This document shows, in pieces, positions 1 through 9,843 of a DNA stretch of 64,000 nt. How positions within the stretch are numbered: the first letter of the stretch is position 1; each line of letters begins with the position of its first letter. The notes beneath the pieces were generated by a model that saw nothing but the letters and a program-made list of their open reading frames with translations, ran no database searches and was not told where the DNA came from. The DNA comes from Bacteroidales bacterium (lineage in GTDB: Bacteria; Bacteroidota; Bacteroidia; Bacteroidales; Marinilabiliaceae): assembly GCA_015061285.1 (NCBI GenBank), contig SUWW01000001.1:62001-126000 (forward strand). The letters run 5' to 3'. The position numbers were made by a program, and so were the translations under genes.

Positions 1-829
1 TAAACCCCAAGAATTTATGCCCCATCCAATTACTAATACCTCCTTTAGTTTCCATTTCTGTGCCTATTATTTGGGAGATGAGATTTTTCTCAGAAACTCT
101 ATTCTGTTCAAAAATTTTTGTTCTGAACTCTTCAAAGGATGACCGTTGTAGAATAGGACAAATGATCTGACTCAGATTGTATCTTTTGCAGAAAGATTGA
201 ATAAGGGCACAAATATTCGATGGAATTTGTTGTATATAGCTTCCATCATAAGCTGAATTCAAAAGTCTATATCCGCCATTCTTATCGAAACTATAATAAG
301 AGTACTCTAACAAAGGTTTCATTCCCACCGTTGGCAAACACAAATTTTCTTCATATTCGACGTATATGCTATTATATATATTCTGCAATTCACTAATCAA
401 TTCGAGTACATTTACTTCATCTGATTGCAAATAGGTCCCATCTTCATCATATAATCTAAACAAATCAGAGAGGCAACAATTGTAGTTATCAAAGAAGGTC
501 CAATCACGCAAATAGTAAGTTCCACAAGCATTACATATATGATGAGAATTGAAATAAATATCAGCACACTCTCCATTTCTATAGATGTAAACGTATAACG
601 AATCCTTGTTATCTATTACAGATTGAGGTACGTGATTATTTGCATCTAACGTCCAGTCCCTAAGTATTTTGTCGAAATCATTGCTTAGCAAAGGGTATTT
701 ACATATCGTTTGTTCTAACAGAAAATGCATCGTTCTTCTTACTTCTGGCGTAAATGTTTCTACTCCTTGCGAAATCGCTACTCTACATTGAATAACCAAT
801 AACATGATAATCAACATTCTCATTGTCAT
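1..829 (-). CDS. Secreted protein of unknown function (3' end cut by window edge); possible partner of the Rhs gene
   Basis: The reading frame is open from the ATG at 829 to the window edge, about 276 codons. It starts MTMRMLIIMLL and reaches an ISQG stretch near residue 22, which looks like a Sec signal peptide. The rest is cysteine-containing and matches no family I recognise. Only one base separates its ATG from the TGA of the upstream Rhs gene (831-833), so translation is probably coupled; ATG 823 is an alternative start. One 60-base line of the gene (481-540) is 33% G+C against about 55% in a typical Rhs-core line (3961-4020). In Rhs loci the gene directly after the toxin tip is usually its immunity gene. 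Position and composition fit that role, but the signal peptide would require a periplasmic or outer-membrane site of action. Function is not assigned. Confidence 0.75.
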   Translation of the reverse strand, partial: MTMRMLIIMLLVIQCRVAISQGVETFTPEVRRTMHFLLEQTICKYPLLSNDFDKILRDWTLDANNHVPQSVIDNKDSLYVYIYRNGECADIYFNSHHICNACGTYYLRDWTFFDNYNCCLSDLFRLYDEDGTYLQSDEVNVLELISELQNIYNSIYVEYEENLCLPTVGMKPLLEYSYYSFDKNGGYRLLNSAYDGSYIQQIPSNICALIQSFCKRYNLSQIICPILQRSSFEEFRTKIFEQNRVSEKNLISQIIGTEMETKGGISNWMGHKFLGF

Positions 830-830
830 A

Positions 831-3800
831 TCACTTATTTTTTATAGTTGACCTAAGATAGTTTACTTTATTCTTGAATTGAATATACATGTTTTTCGAG
901 TTAAAAGTAAGTACAACAATATCAGCAGATTTACTTTTCCATTCTTTGTTATTTTGGAAATTTATATGATAGCAGTATCTTCCTTTATCATACCCCCCAT
1001 AATATTTCTTTTGGGTTTGCATATTTCCTAGTGTCGATTTATAACCAACCATAGCTTCACTATCCTTGAACACATTTAGTATAACTGAAGCACCATTATA
1101 ACAATCAGCATTTTCATCAAACCAATGCTCATTCTCTCTTGTTGGTATTATAGATTCAATCCAATTGCATAGTCCAGAAAAATCAACTCGTTCTTTACTT
1201 TGGGATAATTCAAAATATATTGCCAAATCTATTTTCTTAGTCAATTCGGCCTTATTTACTCGCACATTTGACTCCAAGGATTCTTGCTTATCTATTTCTT
1301 GTCCAAATAAACTGTAATAAGTATTTTCTGTTTCATAGATGAGTCCCCTAAAAGTTCCCTCTTTATGCTTATCGTACAGATCCATATCAGAATTGATATC
1401 TCTGTCGTAAACCATTTGAGTATTTCCGCTTTCATCGGTTTTTGAATACCAACCATTTCCATCTAGATCCACCAACCTCACAGGATTCCCCGCACAATAG
1501 ACATACCCACCCATGCTTGGGTACTTCTCTGTGAGCGCATCCACACCATACCACAATGCCAACACTGGCTCATAGTAGCGTGCTCCATAGTAGTACAGAC
1601 CTGTTTCGCTATCGAGTTCTTTGCCGTTAAACTTCCAAGGCTGCTCGTATGAGGTATTATGCTCATCTACAAGCGCTTCGCCGTAAGGCTTGTAACATAC
1701 AAACTGCGTGACATTGCCATTAGCATCAGTAATGTAGCTTGTAGAACCGAGGTGGTCTGAATGGTAGAAATAGATGTCCTTTTCTTGAATATTCTCGGCG
1801 TTGGTGTAGCCGTAGCCAGCCCCTTCATCTTCTGGGTCGCTTGGTTTTTCGTACATCACTGGTGCTCCTGGCGTGCCACCATAAGGGCGTTTGTATGGTT
1901 TCATTGGCCAACCACTCGGCACATCATAGTTGCCAAGCGGTTCTACACTATAATCTCCGTATGCGCCACTATACTCGGCTTCGCCATAAATACCTTTTGC
2001 GGTCGGTGGTCCGGGCGGTATGCCAAGGGCGGCGTAGTAATCATTGCGAGACTCGGTTATCTGGTTCAATCTTTCCGCATAGTCTTTTTGCCCAGCCGTC
2101 ACGCATGCTTTTGAGGCATCGTAGAGGTTATTGAACTCGCCTGCGCCTATCTTGCTTGCTATACGCTGAGAGCCTGCATAGTAGTGCTTTGTAAAGCGGT
2201 CGGCATTAACTACCATGTACGGGCTCACGTACATAGTCCAGTTGTCCTTGTCGTGCCACAAGATGCCCTGCGGAGCGCCGTTCACAAAGGCTACTGTCGT
2301 TGGTCCATGGCTCTTTATCACGCGCTCGCCAGCGTGGTTGTAGGTATAGCGGCTTACGTAGCCATCATCGCCGAGAGATTGCAGACGATTCTCCTCGTCC
2401 CACTGCATAACGCGGAGCGTATTGGCTGCGGTGTCTTCAACTGAAATAGGATTGCCGTTGGCATCGTATGTAAAGAGTTTGTTGCCTGCGCTGCTAACTG
2501 CGTTCGGGTGGTTTGGCGTGTTGTATTCATAGCTTACAGAGTCTTTCTGCAATGGGTTGCTCATCAGGTCGTAGCGCATGAGCAGCTCGTAATTCTTATC
2601 TTTCGCTGTACCACTGGCACTTACAAGGCGGTTGAGTTCGTCGTATTGATATGAGTGGCTATACGTGCCGCCTATCTCGCCTGTTGGAGCGGCTGCGTTG
2701 CTTATGCCGAGTATGTTGTCAACGTTGTCGTATTTATAGACGTTCTCCATCATCTTCACACCATTGCTCGTGAGGCTCATGGTGTTGAGATGGAGGCGTT
2801 TTTCGTCATAATTATACGTAGTCTCCGTGCCGTTGCCCATCTTGCGATAGGTCAGATTGCCGTACTTGTCGAAGCGTTGCTCGGCTATGAGAGTCTGTTT
2901 ATCGCCATCTTTCTCGGCGGTTATGGAGTTGAGATTTCCGCCTTTGTCATACGTATAACTAACCACCTCGCCATCAGGGTAGGTCATGGTCTGCACACGG
3001 TTCCAGCTGTCGTAGTCAGCCTCCCAGATGTAGGTGCGGATATTGGTCTCGGCAAGGATAATCGACTTGATTGTCTTGGTCACCTCGCCCAGTTTGCCGT
3101 AGTAATAAGCCTCGCCGCCGCTGCAGTCTTCAACGAGTTTCAAGCGTCCTGCGCGGTTGTATTTTGTCTCTGAGGTGTCGCCGTATGTATAAGTTACGCG
3201 ATTATAGATGTTCTTCGGATAGATTATCTCGCTCAGTCGCTCGTAGTCGTAGGTGTACTGTATCTTGCCGTTAGCCGTACGCAAGTTCGGTGTCTGTTTG
3301 GCAGTCATGTTGCCAGCCGCGTCGTACTCAAAGGTGGTCAGTCCTGCGTCGGGGTGATTCACAGAGGTCTTGCGACCAAGTCCGTCATACTCGTACGTCG
3401 TAATTTCTTTGTTCGGATGGATTACAGAGAGCAGTTCGCCAATAGCGTTATAGTAGAAACTCGTCTCTATTTCTTGCCCGTCGGCGTGCTGCACAGTCTT
3501 GCGGTCCTTGCCACGGATGTCTTTATAGCTATCTGTAACGTGTCCGTTGGCATCTGTTTGAACGGTTTTCAAATAGTCTTCAACAATCGAATATGCAGCC
3601 GTTGAGGACGTACCGTCGGGCAACGTAACCTTCATTAGACGGTCTTGTGCATCGTACTCAGTGAGTGTTGGGTTGAGTATTTCACTTGTGTTGAGCGCAG
3701 TCGTGTTGTCGGTCACGGGCTGTCCTTCGGCAATCTTGCGTCCGAAAGCGTCGAACTTCACCACGCCAGAGGCTATCATCACCTCCTTGCCATCGACTAT

Positions 3801-6800
3801 GCCGCTTTTCTTGGTCTGAGTGGCACGCCCGAGGTTGTCGGTGAAGAGGTATGTTACTATCGAGTTCTGCGTCTTAGCATCATAGTTGGTCGTCTTGGCA
3901 ACGTGGTTCTTGTCGTCGTACTCAATGCTTATCGTTGCCTGTCCGCCAGCCTCAATCTCGTATGGCGCGGATACGCTCGTCAAGCGCCCACGGCTGTCGT
4001 AGGTATAGAGCATCTCATTGCCGTTGATGTCGGTGAGCTTGGTAGGTGCGCACCATTTCAGATCATATTCAGTGCTTGAACTATAGCCAAAAGCATCGGT
4101 AACGCTCGTTACGAGGGTGTGGTGGGTGTTGTCGTAGGTATAGGAGCGGAAGAAACGTTGTCCATTGGCGTTTTGCGGGCGTGTGAGTTTGGTCACGTTG
4201 CCGTACTCGTCGCGCTCCATGTCGAAGGTTGCCGTAACGCCATCAGCTATTTGGTTAATTTGCGTGAGGTCGCCAACGCTGTTCACCTGCGAGGTGGTGT
4301 GGCGCACCGTCTTGCCGTCCGCGCTCACCTTAACGTCGCTTGGGCATGTGTAGATATTTTGCTTATCGAGGCTGTGGTATTTTATCTCCGTGGTGTAGCT
4401 ATCATTTGGCGTAGTGCTGGTGTAGCTCACCACGTTGCCACGCTCGTCGTATGCGTAGTTTTCTGTTATGCTTAGGCTCTCAGTGCCTTCGTAGGTGGTT
4501 GTCTTTGTTTGGCTTGGCGCAACGAAAGTCGACTTGCCGTCGTGGACGGATTTCTTAGCGTAAGTATTTTCGGTCTTGTTTATGAGGTTGCCGTCGGAGG
4601 TAGTTGTCGTTGTCTCGGTGACGAGGTTGCGAGTCTCGTAGGTGCGGTTGTCGTATTTCTGAGCCGTTGTGCGGTAAGGCGCATCGCTGTTCTCGGTGTC
4701 GAGCTGCGTGCTCTTCACCTCGCCGAAGCCGAAAAAGTCGCGCTCTTTTCTATCGTAGTAGCCGTCGTTATACTCAAATGCGGTTGCAAAACGAGTAGCG
4801 CCATTGCGTTTGTCGCCGCCTTGGGTGGTCACCTTGCTCATCACCCATCGGCTCTGAGGCAGGTCGTAGGTGTTACCCGCGCGGTCGTACTCCACGGTCG
4901 TCGTCGCACCGAGTGGAGAGGTGATGCAGCGAAGGAGGTTGGTTCTGCCTATCTTGCCAAGGCTGACGGTAACCTTGCTATTCTCATCGGATTCGACTAT
5001 GTCTGCCACGCCATCGCCATCGATGTCCATGAGTTGACGCTCGGTGCGGTTGAACGAGGTAGAGCCAGAGCCTTGGTAGCTAACCGAAGGAGTGATAGAT
5101 ATAAACCAAACGGGGAATGCATATCCAGCAGCAAAACTGCCATTTGCTACTTTTGCTACGGAACGTCCATAGGTCAATAGGGCACCAAACGAAGCGGACG
5201 ATGTTTCAAAGCCCGAGCCGTTATTGAAATAGACCTTGTCGCCTACTACCATGTCTGGCAACCCGTCGCCATCAACATCCATAAGCGTGGCATCTGTCTC
5301 ATTATCGGTTCTGGAGTAGCTAACGCCACCAGAGAGCGACGCGTATGAACAAATTGGTATACTGAACCCACCACCAAAGCCCTTGGTTTCAGAGCTTCCT
5401 TTGCGTATGGCTTTGTGACCAAAAGTTGTTCTTTCTGTAAATCCATAGCCTATATTGAAGCGAACCGAACCATCGTTGAAGAGTATATCTGGCAGTCCAT
5501 CACCATTGATGTCGGTCCAGTCGTTGATAGTCTCGTCAGAGTTCTCACTTATACTACCATTCACACTGCCACCAACACGTGCCGCATCACCTGCATGAAT
5601 GGCATGTTTTGAATTTGATGTCTTGTTGTCGCTTTTGCTTACGGCATAAGGTAATGTTATTGAACCACTAACCGAATTTCCCGTAGACTCACCCTCCGAA
5701 GTGACAACGTCCAAATCAAATTTTTTCAGAACGTCGCCCATTGCACCATCTTGACGCGTATACTGGCTACCTATCTGCCCATCAATGTTTGTAAGCCAAT
5801 CGGGATAGCGGTCACCATTTAGGTCTATAATCGACTGATAAGTCCGAACGGTGGTGTTTCCAGTGCTGTGTCCATAGCCTCCGTTTCCACCAAACTTGTC
5901 TGTTCCTTTAGAATCTATTGATAATGAACCATAGCCTGATTTGCCTTCCGACTCACTCAATGTGCGCATACGCATGGCGTTCATAGCGTACCCTGACGCG
6001 CTATAGTCAAAGGCCTCCACTACGATTTCCGACTCCAACTGTCGTGATGTGCAAATCTCATTTGCAGCCACATAGATGCTGTCTTTTACGCTTACCCAGC
6101 GTTTATGCTCTGCATCGTATGCCATACTCATGAGTGGTGAGTCGGCTTCATCTGTCAGCGACGAGATGTCGTCATCGCTCAGGTTGTCGGTGTTGATGCT
6201 GCTGTACTTACTCTCATCGTACTTAAGCTTTGATGTCTTTATCAGCGTCTCCGTCGTGTCGTTCCAAGCAAATTGTCCCCAGCCTCTGTACAGACTACCA
6301 AGCTCCTGACGGGTGACTCTACACAACAAGGTCGCCGCTATCGTGTCAAGTGGATAGTATTGGCGCTCTTCTCGTCGTATGCCATGCGCCACGTTGGTTG
6401 TGTCTATATATGTATCGGTATATATCAGCGTAGTCCACCGCCCTACATGCATCTCGGTCTTGCCTATTGTCTTTATCTCATTATCTACATAGAAATCTGC
6501 CCATAACTCCTTGCCTATATTGTCAAGCGCTAATGGTAGACTTGCTTGTTTTGTGTTGCCATTCTCTATAGTTCCCGTGGTATCGGCGAAAACTACATTC
6601 TTCTCTGCAACAGATGTTAGCGAAAGTGCGTATTTGCTTGTCTTTACAGTATCCGAAAGGAATCGCACACCATCAATGTAAGGAATGAGCCTCAACTCGT
6701 CATCAAAAATGGCATTTGCAAGTTCCGTTTTCTGTTTTTTCCATGTCTTGTCAATGGCGGTTGAATCGGTCTCTGTGGCTTTGAAATCGAACTGCGGCTT

Positions 6801-9800
6801 CGCATTGTCGGTCAACTCCTGCGCCGAAGCCATTCGTATGGTTCTGTTGTACATACGCTCTATCTCTGGGGCTATGTACATGGTGTCAAGCTCGCCATCC
6901 AATATCGAGACGGTTCTTATCGTCCAATCTAAATTTTTCCAGTCAAGTGGCACTCGGCTGTCCACTCTCGCGCTGACGAAGAGTGTGTCCGATGCCGACA
7001 TTGACGGACGTATCGTCTCGGTTGTGTTGACAACCTCTGCGCCTGCAAACTTCTTGCTCCAAACGGTATTACCTCTATTGTCTGTGAGGATTAATGTGAC
7101 ATCATCGCGCATCTGCGGCTTATTCACAGCCATCTCTATCTTAGCGCCACTGCCTATCAGTACTGCGCTACCGCCACCAGCGTGAAGGAAGTCGTTCGTA
7201 GCGGAATATGTCTTGCGATCTTCACCATTGGAGTCGTAGCGCGTTTCCGTGGTTATGCTGTCGCACTTCTCGTATGTTATCGTTGGCGACCACGCTGTCG
7301 CATCACTCTTGCCGCTGTATACCGACTGCTGACGGAACATTATCTTGTCGCCTGCCTTAACTGTCAATCGAAGATTATGACTGTCGGTAGTCTTGCTCTT
7401 GGTCAGTCTTGAGTGCCATTTTTCATTGTCGTTCTGCTGAATGGTTACATAAACACCATCCGTGCTATTCGTGGGAGATGTCAAACTTACAGCTCCAGCA
7501 ACTGAAATCTGACCTGTGTATGGTGCTTGCCACAATCGAACGGCATCAATTAACGGATTCTGTCTCTCCTGCTCTCTGCGTTCAGCAGCCGTGTCTACTT
7601 GGAACTCCTCGCTTGGGGCTACACTCTCGTTTGTCCAAACCGGATTCGGTGTCGTCTCGCTCGATTTAGTGAAATAAGGTCGTCCATCGTCTCCTATGTG
7701 GTTGAATAGAACAACGCCTTTTTCTGCAATATCTACAAGCCCGTCACCATTGAAATCCTGCATATAACTATGCGTCCAGTCCCATGTTCGACTCTCGTCT
7801 TTTGAAAAGCCGCCACCTAATCCAAAAGACATAGTTTTACTTGAATTGCCGATACTAAGACCTGCCCCAATGTTAAAACTTGTCGAGTTTGTCTTGGATT
7901 CACTCAGCGACATGCGGTTGGCACCTTCTATGCGAACTGGTTCTGCGAAAGCGATTTTCCCATTCTTAGAAATGTTTTTTCTGTAGTATAGCTTGTCGTC
8001 GTCGACGAAAACCTTATCTGGCCTCCCATCTCCATCAATATCCGTCATAGACACATCGCTGTGCGCCCAACTATGGCTAAACGACTTTGAAAAACCAGCA
8101 CTAACAGATAGTGCAGCTGCAACGTTCGGTATCGGACTCGCGCCTACGCCTACCATTGCACCGCCGCCATTGGTCGTACCAGTGCTTCGAGAGCCACCGA
8201 TAGCCGACAGACCGTCGGTCATGCCTATGCGGTCGATGACTTTGCCCTCCAATGCCTCGTCATTGCCTATGTTCCACGTCTCCGCCTCACCAAACAGACC
8301 GTCTTTCACATCGTTGTAGTAGTCGAATTTGTGAACACCTACATCCTTGCCATCGCCGTCATATTGGGTTATGGAGGTGAGTATGGTCTTGCGTAGCGCT
8401 CCGCTCTCGTATGTTGGCACGTAGCGGGCAAGAAGTTCATTTTTGTAGTATACTGCAATCTCGCCAAGCTGCTCACTGTCGGTCTGCAACATTCCAAGTC
8501 GGTAGCTCGTGGTGATGTCTCGGCGTATGTTCTTCGTGCCTTCGGCGAGCGTAATCTTCACGCTGTATACACCTTGCGTCGTGTTATGGTTGGTATAGCG
8601 AATCTCCGTAAGATATAGGTAGCCGTTTTTCTCGGTGTATGTGTATGTCACGTTGTCGCCATGTGGCTCTTCAACCTTCGAGAGCGACCAGTGTACGATG
8701 TTCCCGTCGTCGTTTTTGACTACATCTTTGTACGTGTAGACTATGCCGTCTTTTGTCGTTACCTCCCACCAATAGTTCTTTGGCGAGTTTCCGTGGCGGA
8801 TAATCTTCGAGAATGCATTCTCTACTCGTGGGAAGAATTCCCGCTCCGCCGTGCGCTCTATGCTCTCGGGCGACCGGTGTGGTTGAAGTGTAGTCTGTTC
8901 TCCATTGATGATGTATATCTCTGTTTCGTATTTCTCATCAAAGCGAGGCACGCCCCAACGGGTGTCGATGTCGATTGTTGGTGTTTGCAGACTCCAGCCA
9001 TATCCGCACCAGCCGCTACGCCCTTCGCTGTTGTATGTCAGTGCAAGGTTTGGTTGCATGCCGTTTCGTCCTGCGGGTGTGGCTATCGGATATGAGATCG
9101 TTGCAGCTCCGCTCTGCACGGCTTGTGGTGCTTGTACGCTTATGATGCCTTGCAAGGGATCGGCTGCTTTCACGTCGCTCATGGCTGTCGGCACGAAGCC
9201 TTGCGTCTCGGGCATCTCCGGCACTTGCAGCACACCTGCTATCATGTCGGTGAAGTGGCTCGTCAGTGCACAAGCAAGTTGTCTGTCGTGGTTCGCTGTG
9301 TCGCGAGCCAATGCCGTCCAACGCTTACGCTCCTCGTCGTAGAAGTAGACGAAGACATCTTTATTTGTATATCCTCGCGGAATGGCGAGCGTGTCTATGG
9401 GCAAAGTGATATGGGCATCTTTACTCGAAAAGTGCTTGCCGTGTGGCAGGAAACGGAAGCCAGCGGCATTACGTGTGACATTGACCATGCCTTGTGGCAG
9501 CTTGGCTATGTCGGCAGAGTTCAACGCTGTTATGCTTAGCGTGACCTCTTTCTCTACCGCTCCGAGTGGCACGCTGAGTGTCGCACCCATCAGGCTGACG
9601 CTTGCCGAATCTGTCGGGGTGACAGGTAGCTTTATCTGTGGACACTGAAGTTCACGAGTGGCTATGACATTGGTAGTTGTTGTTTCTCTTTCGCTCCTGA
9701 TAGTGTCTACCGATATGGCAACTACGCTATCTGCATCGACGGCGCAAACTCCTTCTTGCGAGACTTTTGTGGTCTCGTTTGCGCAGGCGGCTAAGATTGT

Positions 9801-9839
9801 CGCCATGACTATAGAAAGATATTTGCTTAGTCTCTTCAT
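831..9839 (-). CDS. Giant SpvB/TcdB-like Rhs (YD-repeat) surface lipoprotein with variable C-terminal tip
   Basis: This 3,002-residue protein begins with a lipoprotein signal peptide (lipobox LAAC, Cys19). An SpvB-type domain begins near residue 230 (QSGAATISYPI, then YGWSL). FG-GAP/VCBS-like calcium-binding repeats follow (DIDGDGRPD, DFNGDGLVD, DINGDGLPD, DVDGDGLPD, DIDGDGVAD). A TcdB-middle-like segment comes next (SPLGATTTVEYD). A long YD-repeat array (YTYDSRGRL, YEYDGLGRK and similar) leads to an Rhs-associated core near residues 2,695-2,795 (DHLGSTSYITDANG, GLYYYGARYY). The last ~205 residues match nothing I recognise and are encoded by AT-rich DNA (line 841-900 is 25% G+C). Architecture resembles Tc-toxin B/C components and Rhs polymorphic toxins, in which the YD repeats form a cocoon around the C-terminal cargo. 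It is the fourth gene of a coupled operon. Export as a lipoprotein is inferred; toxicity is unproven. Confidence 0.88.
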   Translation of the reverse strand: MKRLSKYLSIVMATILAACANETTKVSQEGVCAVDADSVVAISVDTIRSERETTTTNVIATRELQCPQIKLPVTPTDSASVSLMGATLSVPLGAVEKEVTLSITALNSADIAKLPQGMVNVTRNAAGFRFLPHGKHFSSKDAHITLPIDTLAIPRGYTNKDVFVYFYDEERKRWTALARDTANHDRQLACALTSHFTDMIAGVLQVPEMPETQGFVPTAMSDVKAADPLQGIISVQAPQAVQSGAATISYPIATPAGRNGMQPNLALTYNSEGRSGWCGYGWSLQTPTIDIDTRWGVPRFDEKYETEIYIINGEQTTLQPHRSPESIERTAEREFFPRVENAFSKIIRHGNSPKNYWWEVTTKDGIVYTYKDVVKNDDGNIVHWSLSKVEEPHGDNVTYTYTEKNGYLYLTEIRYTNHNTTQGVYSVKITLAEGTKNIRRDITTSYRLGMLQTDSEQLGEIAVYYKNELLARYVPTYESGALRKTILTSITQYDGDGKDVGVHKFDYYNDVKDGLFGEAETWNIGNDEALEGKVIDRIGMTDGLSAIGGSRSTGTTNGGGAMVGVGASPIPNVAAALSVSAGFSKSFSHSWAHSDVSMTDIDGDGRPDKVFVDDDKLYYRKNISKNGKIAFAEPVRIEGANRMSLSESKTNSTSFNIGAGLSIGNSSKTMSFGLGGGFSKDESRTWDWTHSYMQDFNGDGLVDIAEKGVVLFNHIGDDGRPYFTKSSETTPNPVWTNESVAPSEEFQVDTAAERREQERQNPLIDAVRLWQAPYTGQISVAGAVSLTSPTNSTDGVYVTIQQNDNEKWHSRLTKSKTTDSHNLRLTVKAGDKIMFRQQSVYSGKSDATAWSPTITYEKCDSITTETRYDSNGEDRKTYSATNDFLHAGGGSAVLIGSGAKIEMAVNKPQMRDDVTLILTDNRGNTVWSKKFAGAEVVNTTETIRPSMSASDTLFVSARVDSRVPLDWKNLDWTIRTVSILDGELDTMYIAPEIERMYNRTIRMASAQELTDNAKPQFDFKATETDSTAIDKTWKKQKTELANAIFDDELRLIPYIDGVRFLSDTVKTSKYALSLTSVAEKNVVFADTTGTIENGNTKQASLPLALDNIGKELWADFYVDNEIKTIGKTEMHVGRWTTLIYTDTYIDTTNVAHGIRREERQYYPLDTIAATLLCRVTRQELGSLYRGWGQFAWNDTTETLIKTSKLKYDESKYSSINTDNLSDDDISSLTDEADSPLMSMAYDAEHKRWVSVKDSIYVAANEICTSRQLESEIVVEAFDYSASGYAMNAMRMRTLSESEGKSGYGSLSIDSKGTDKFGGNGGYGHSTGNTTVRTYQSIIDLNGDRYPDWLTNIDGQIGSQYTRQDGAMGDVLKKFDLDVVTSEGESTGNSVSGSITLPYAVSKSDNKTSNSKHAIHAGDAARVGGSVNGSISENSDETINDWTDINGDGLPDILFNDGSVRFNIGYGFTERTTFGHKAIRKGSSETKGFGGGFSIPICSYASLSGGVSYSRTDNETDATLMDVDGDGLPDMVVGDKVYFNNGSGFETSSASFGALLTYGRSVAKVANGSFAAGYAFPVWFISITPSVSYQGSGSTSFNRTERQLMDIDGDGVADIVESDENSKVTVSLGKIGRTNLLRCITSPLGATTTVEYDRAGNTYDLPQSRWVMSKVTTQGGDKRNGATRFATAFEYNDGYYDRKERDFFGFGEVKSTQLDTENSDAPYRTTAQKYDNRTYETRNLVTETTTTTSDGNLINKTENTYAKKSVHDGKSTFVAPSQTKTTTYEGTESLSITENYAYDERGNVVSYTSTTPNDSYTTEIKYHSLDKQNIYTCPSDVKVSADGKTVRHTTSQVNSVGDLTQINQIADGVTATFDMERDEYGNVTKLTRPQNANGQRFFRSYTYDNTHHTLVTSVTDAFGYSSSTEYDLKWCAPTKLTDINGNEMLYTYDSRGRLTSVSAPYEIEAGGQATISIEYDDKNHVAKTTNYDAKTQNSIVTYLFTDNLGRATQTKKSGIVDGKEVMIASGVVKFDAFGRKIAEGQPVTDNTTALNTSEILNPTLTEYDAQDRLMKVTLPDGTSSTAAYSIVEDYLKTVQTDANGHVTDSYKDIRGKDRKTVQHADGQEIETSFYYNAIGELLSVIHPNKEITTYEYDGLGRKTSVNHPDAGLTTFEYDAAGNMTAKQTPNLRTANGKIQYTYDYERLSEIIYPKNIYNRVTYTYGDTSETKYNRAGRLKLVEDCSGGEAYYYGKLGEVTKTIKSIILAETNIRTYIWEADYDSWNRVQTMTYPDGEVVSYTYDKGGNLNSITAEKDGDKQTLIAEQRFDKYGNLTYRKMGNGTETTYNYDEKRLHLNTMSLTSNGVKMMENVYKYDNVDNILGISNAAAPTGEIGGTYSHSYQYDELNRLVSASGTAKDKNYELLMRYDLMSNPLQKDSVSYEYNTPNHPNAVSSAGNKLFTYDANGNPISVEDTAANTLRVMQWDEENRLQSLGDDGYVSRYTYNHAGERVIKSHGPTTVAFVNGAPQGILWHDKDNWTMYVSPYMVVNADRFTKHYYAGSQRIASKIGAGEFNNLYDASKACVTAGQKDYAERLNQITESRNDYYAALGIPPGPPTAKGIYGEAEYSGAYGDYSVEPLGNYDVPSGWPMKPYKRPYGGTPGAPVMYEKPSDPEDEGAGYGYTNAENIQEKDIYFYHSDHLGSTSYITDANGNVTQFVCYKPYGEALVDEHNTSYEQPWKFNGKELDSETGLYYYGARYYEPVLALWYGVDALTEKYPSMGGYVYCAGNPVRLVDLDGNGWYSKTDESGNTQMVYDRDINSDMDLYDKHKEGTFRGLIYETENTYYSLFGQEIDKQESLESNVRVNKAELTKKIDLAIYFELSQSKERVDFSGLCNWIESIIPTRENEHWFDENADCYNGASVILNVFKDSEAMVGYKSTLGNMQTQKKYYGGYDKGRYCYHINFQNNKEWKSKSADIVVLTFNSKNMYIQFKNKVNYLRSTIKNK

Positions 9840-9843
9840 TCCG

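Noticed and set aside
4509-5180. A 223-codon open frame on the plus strand opposite the Rhs gene, and many similar ones between 1,478 and 9,648
   Set aside because: They lie within a continuous 3,002-codon gene with clear domain content on the other strand; their translations show no family signature. They arise from the codon pattern of the repeat-rich Rhs gene.
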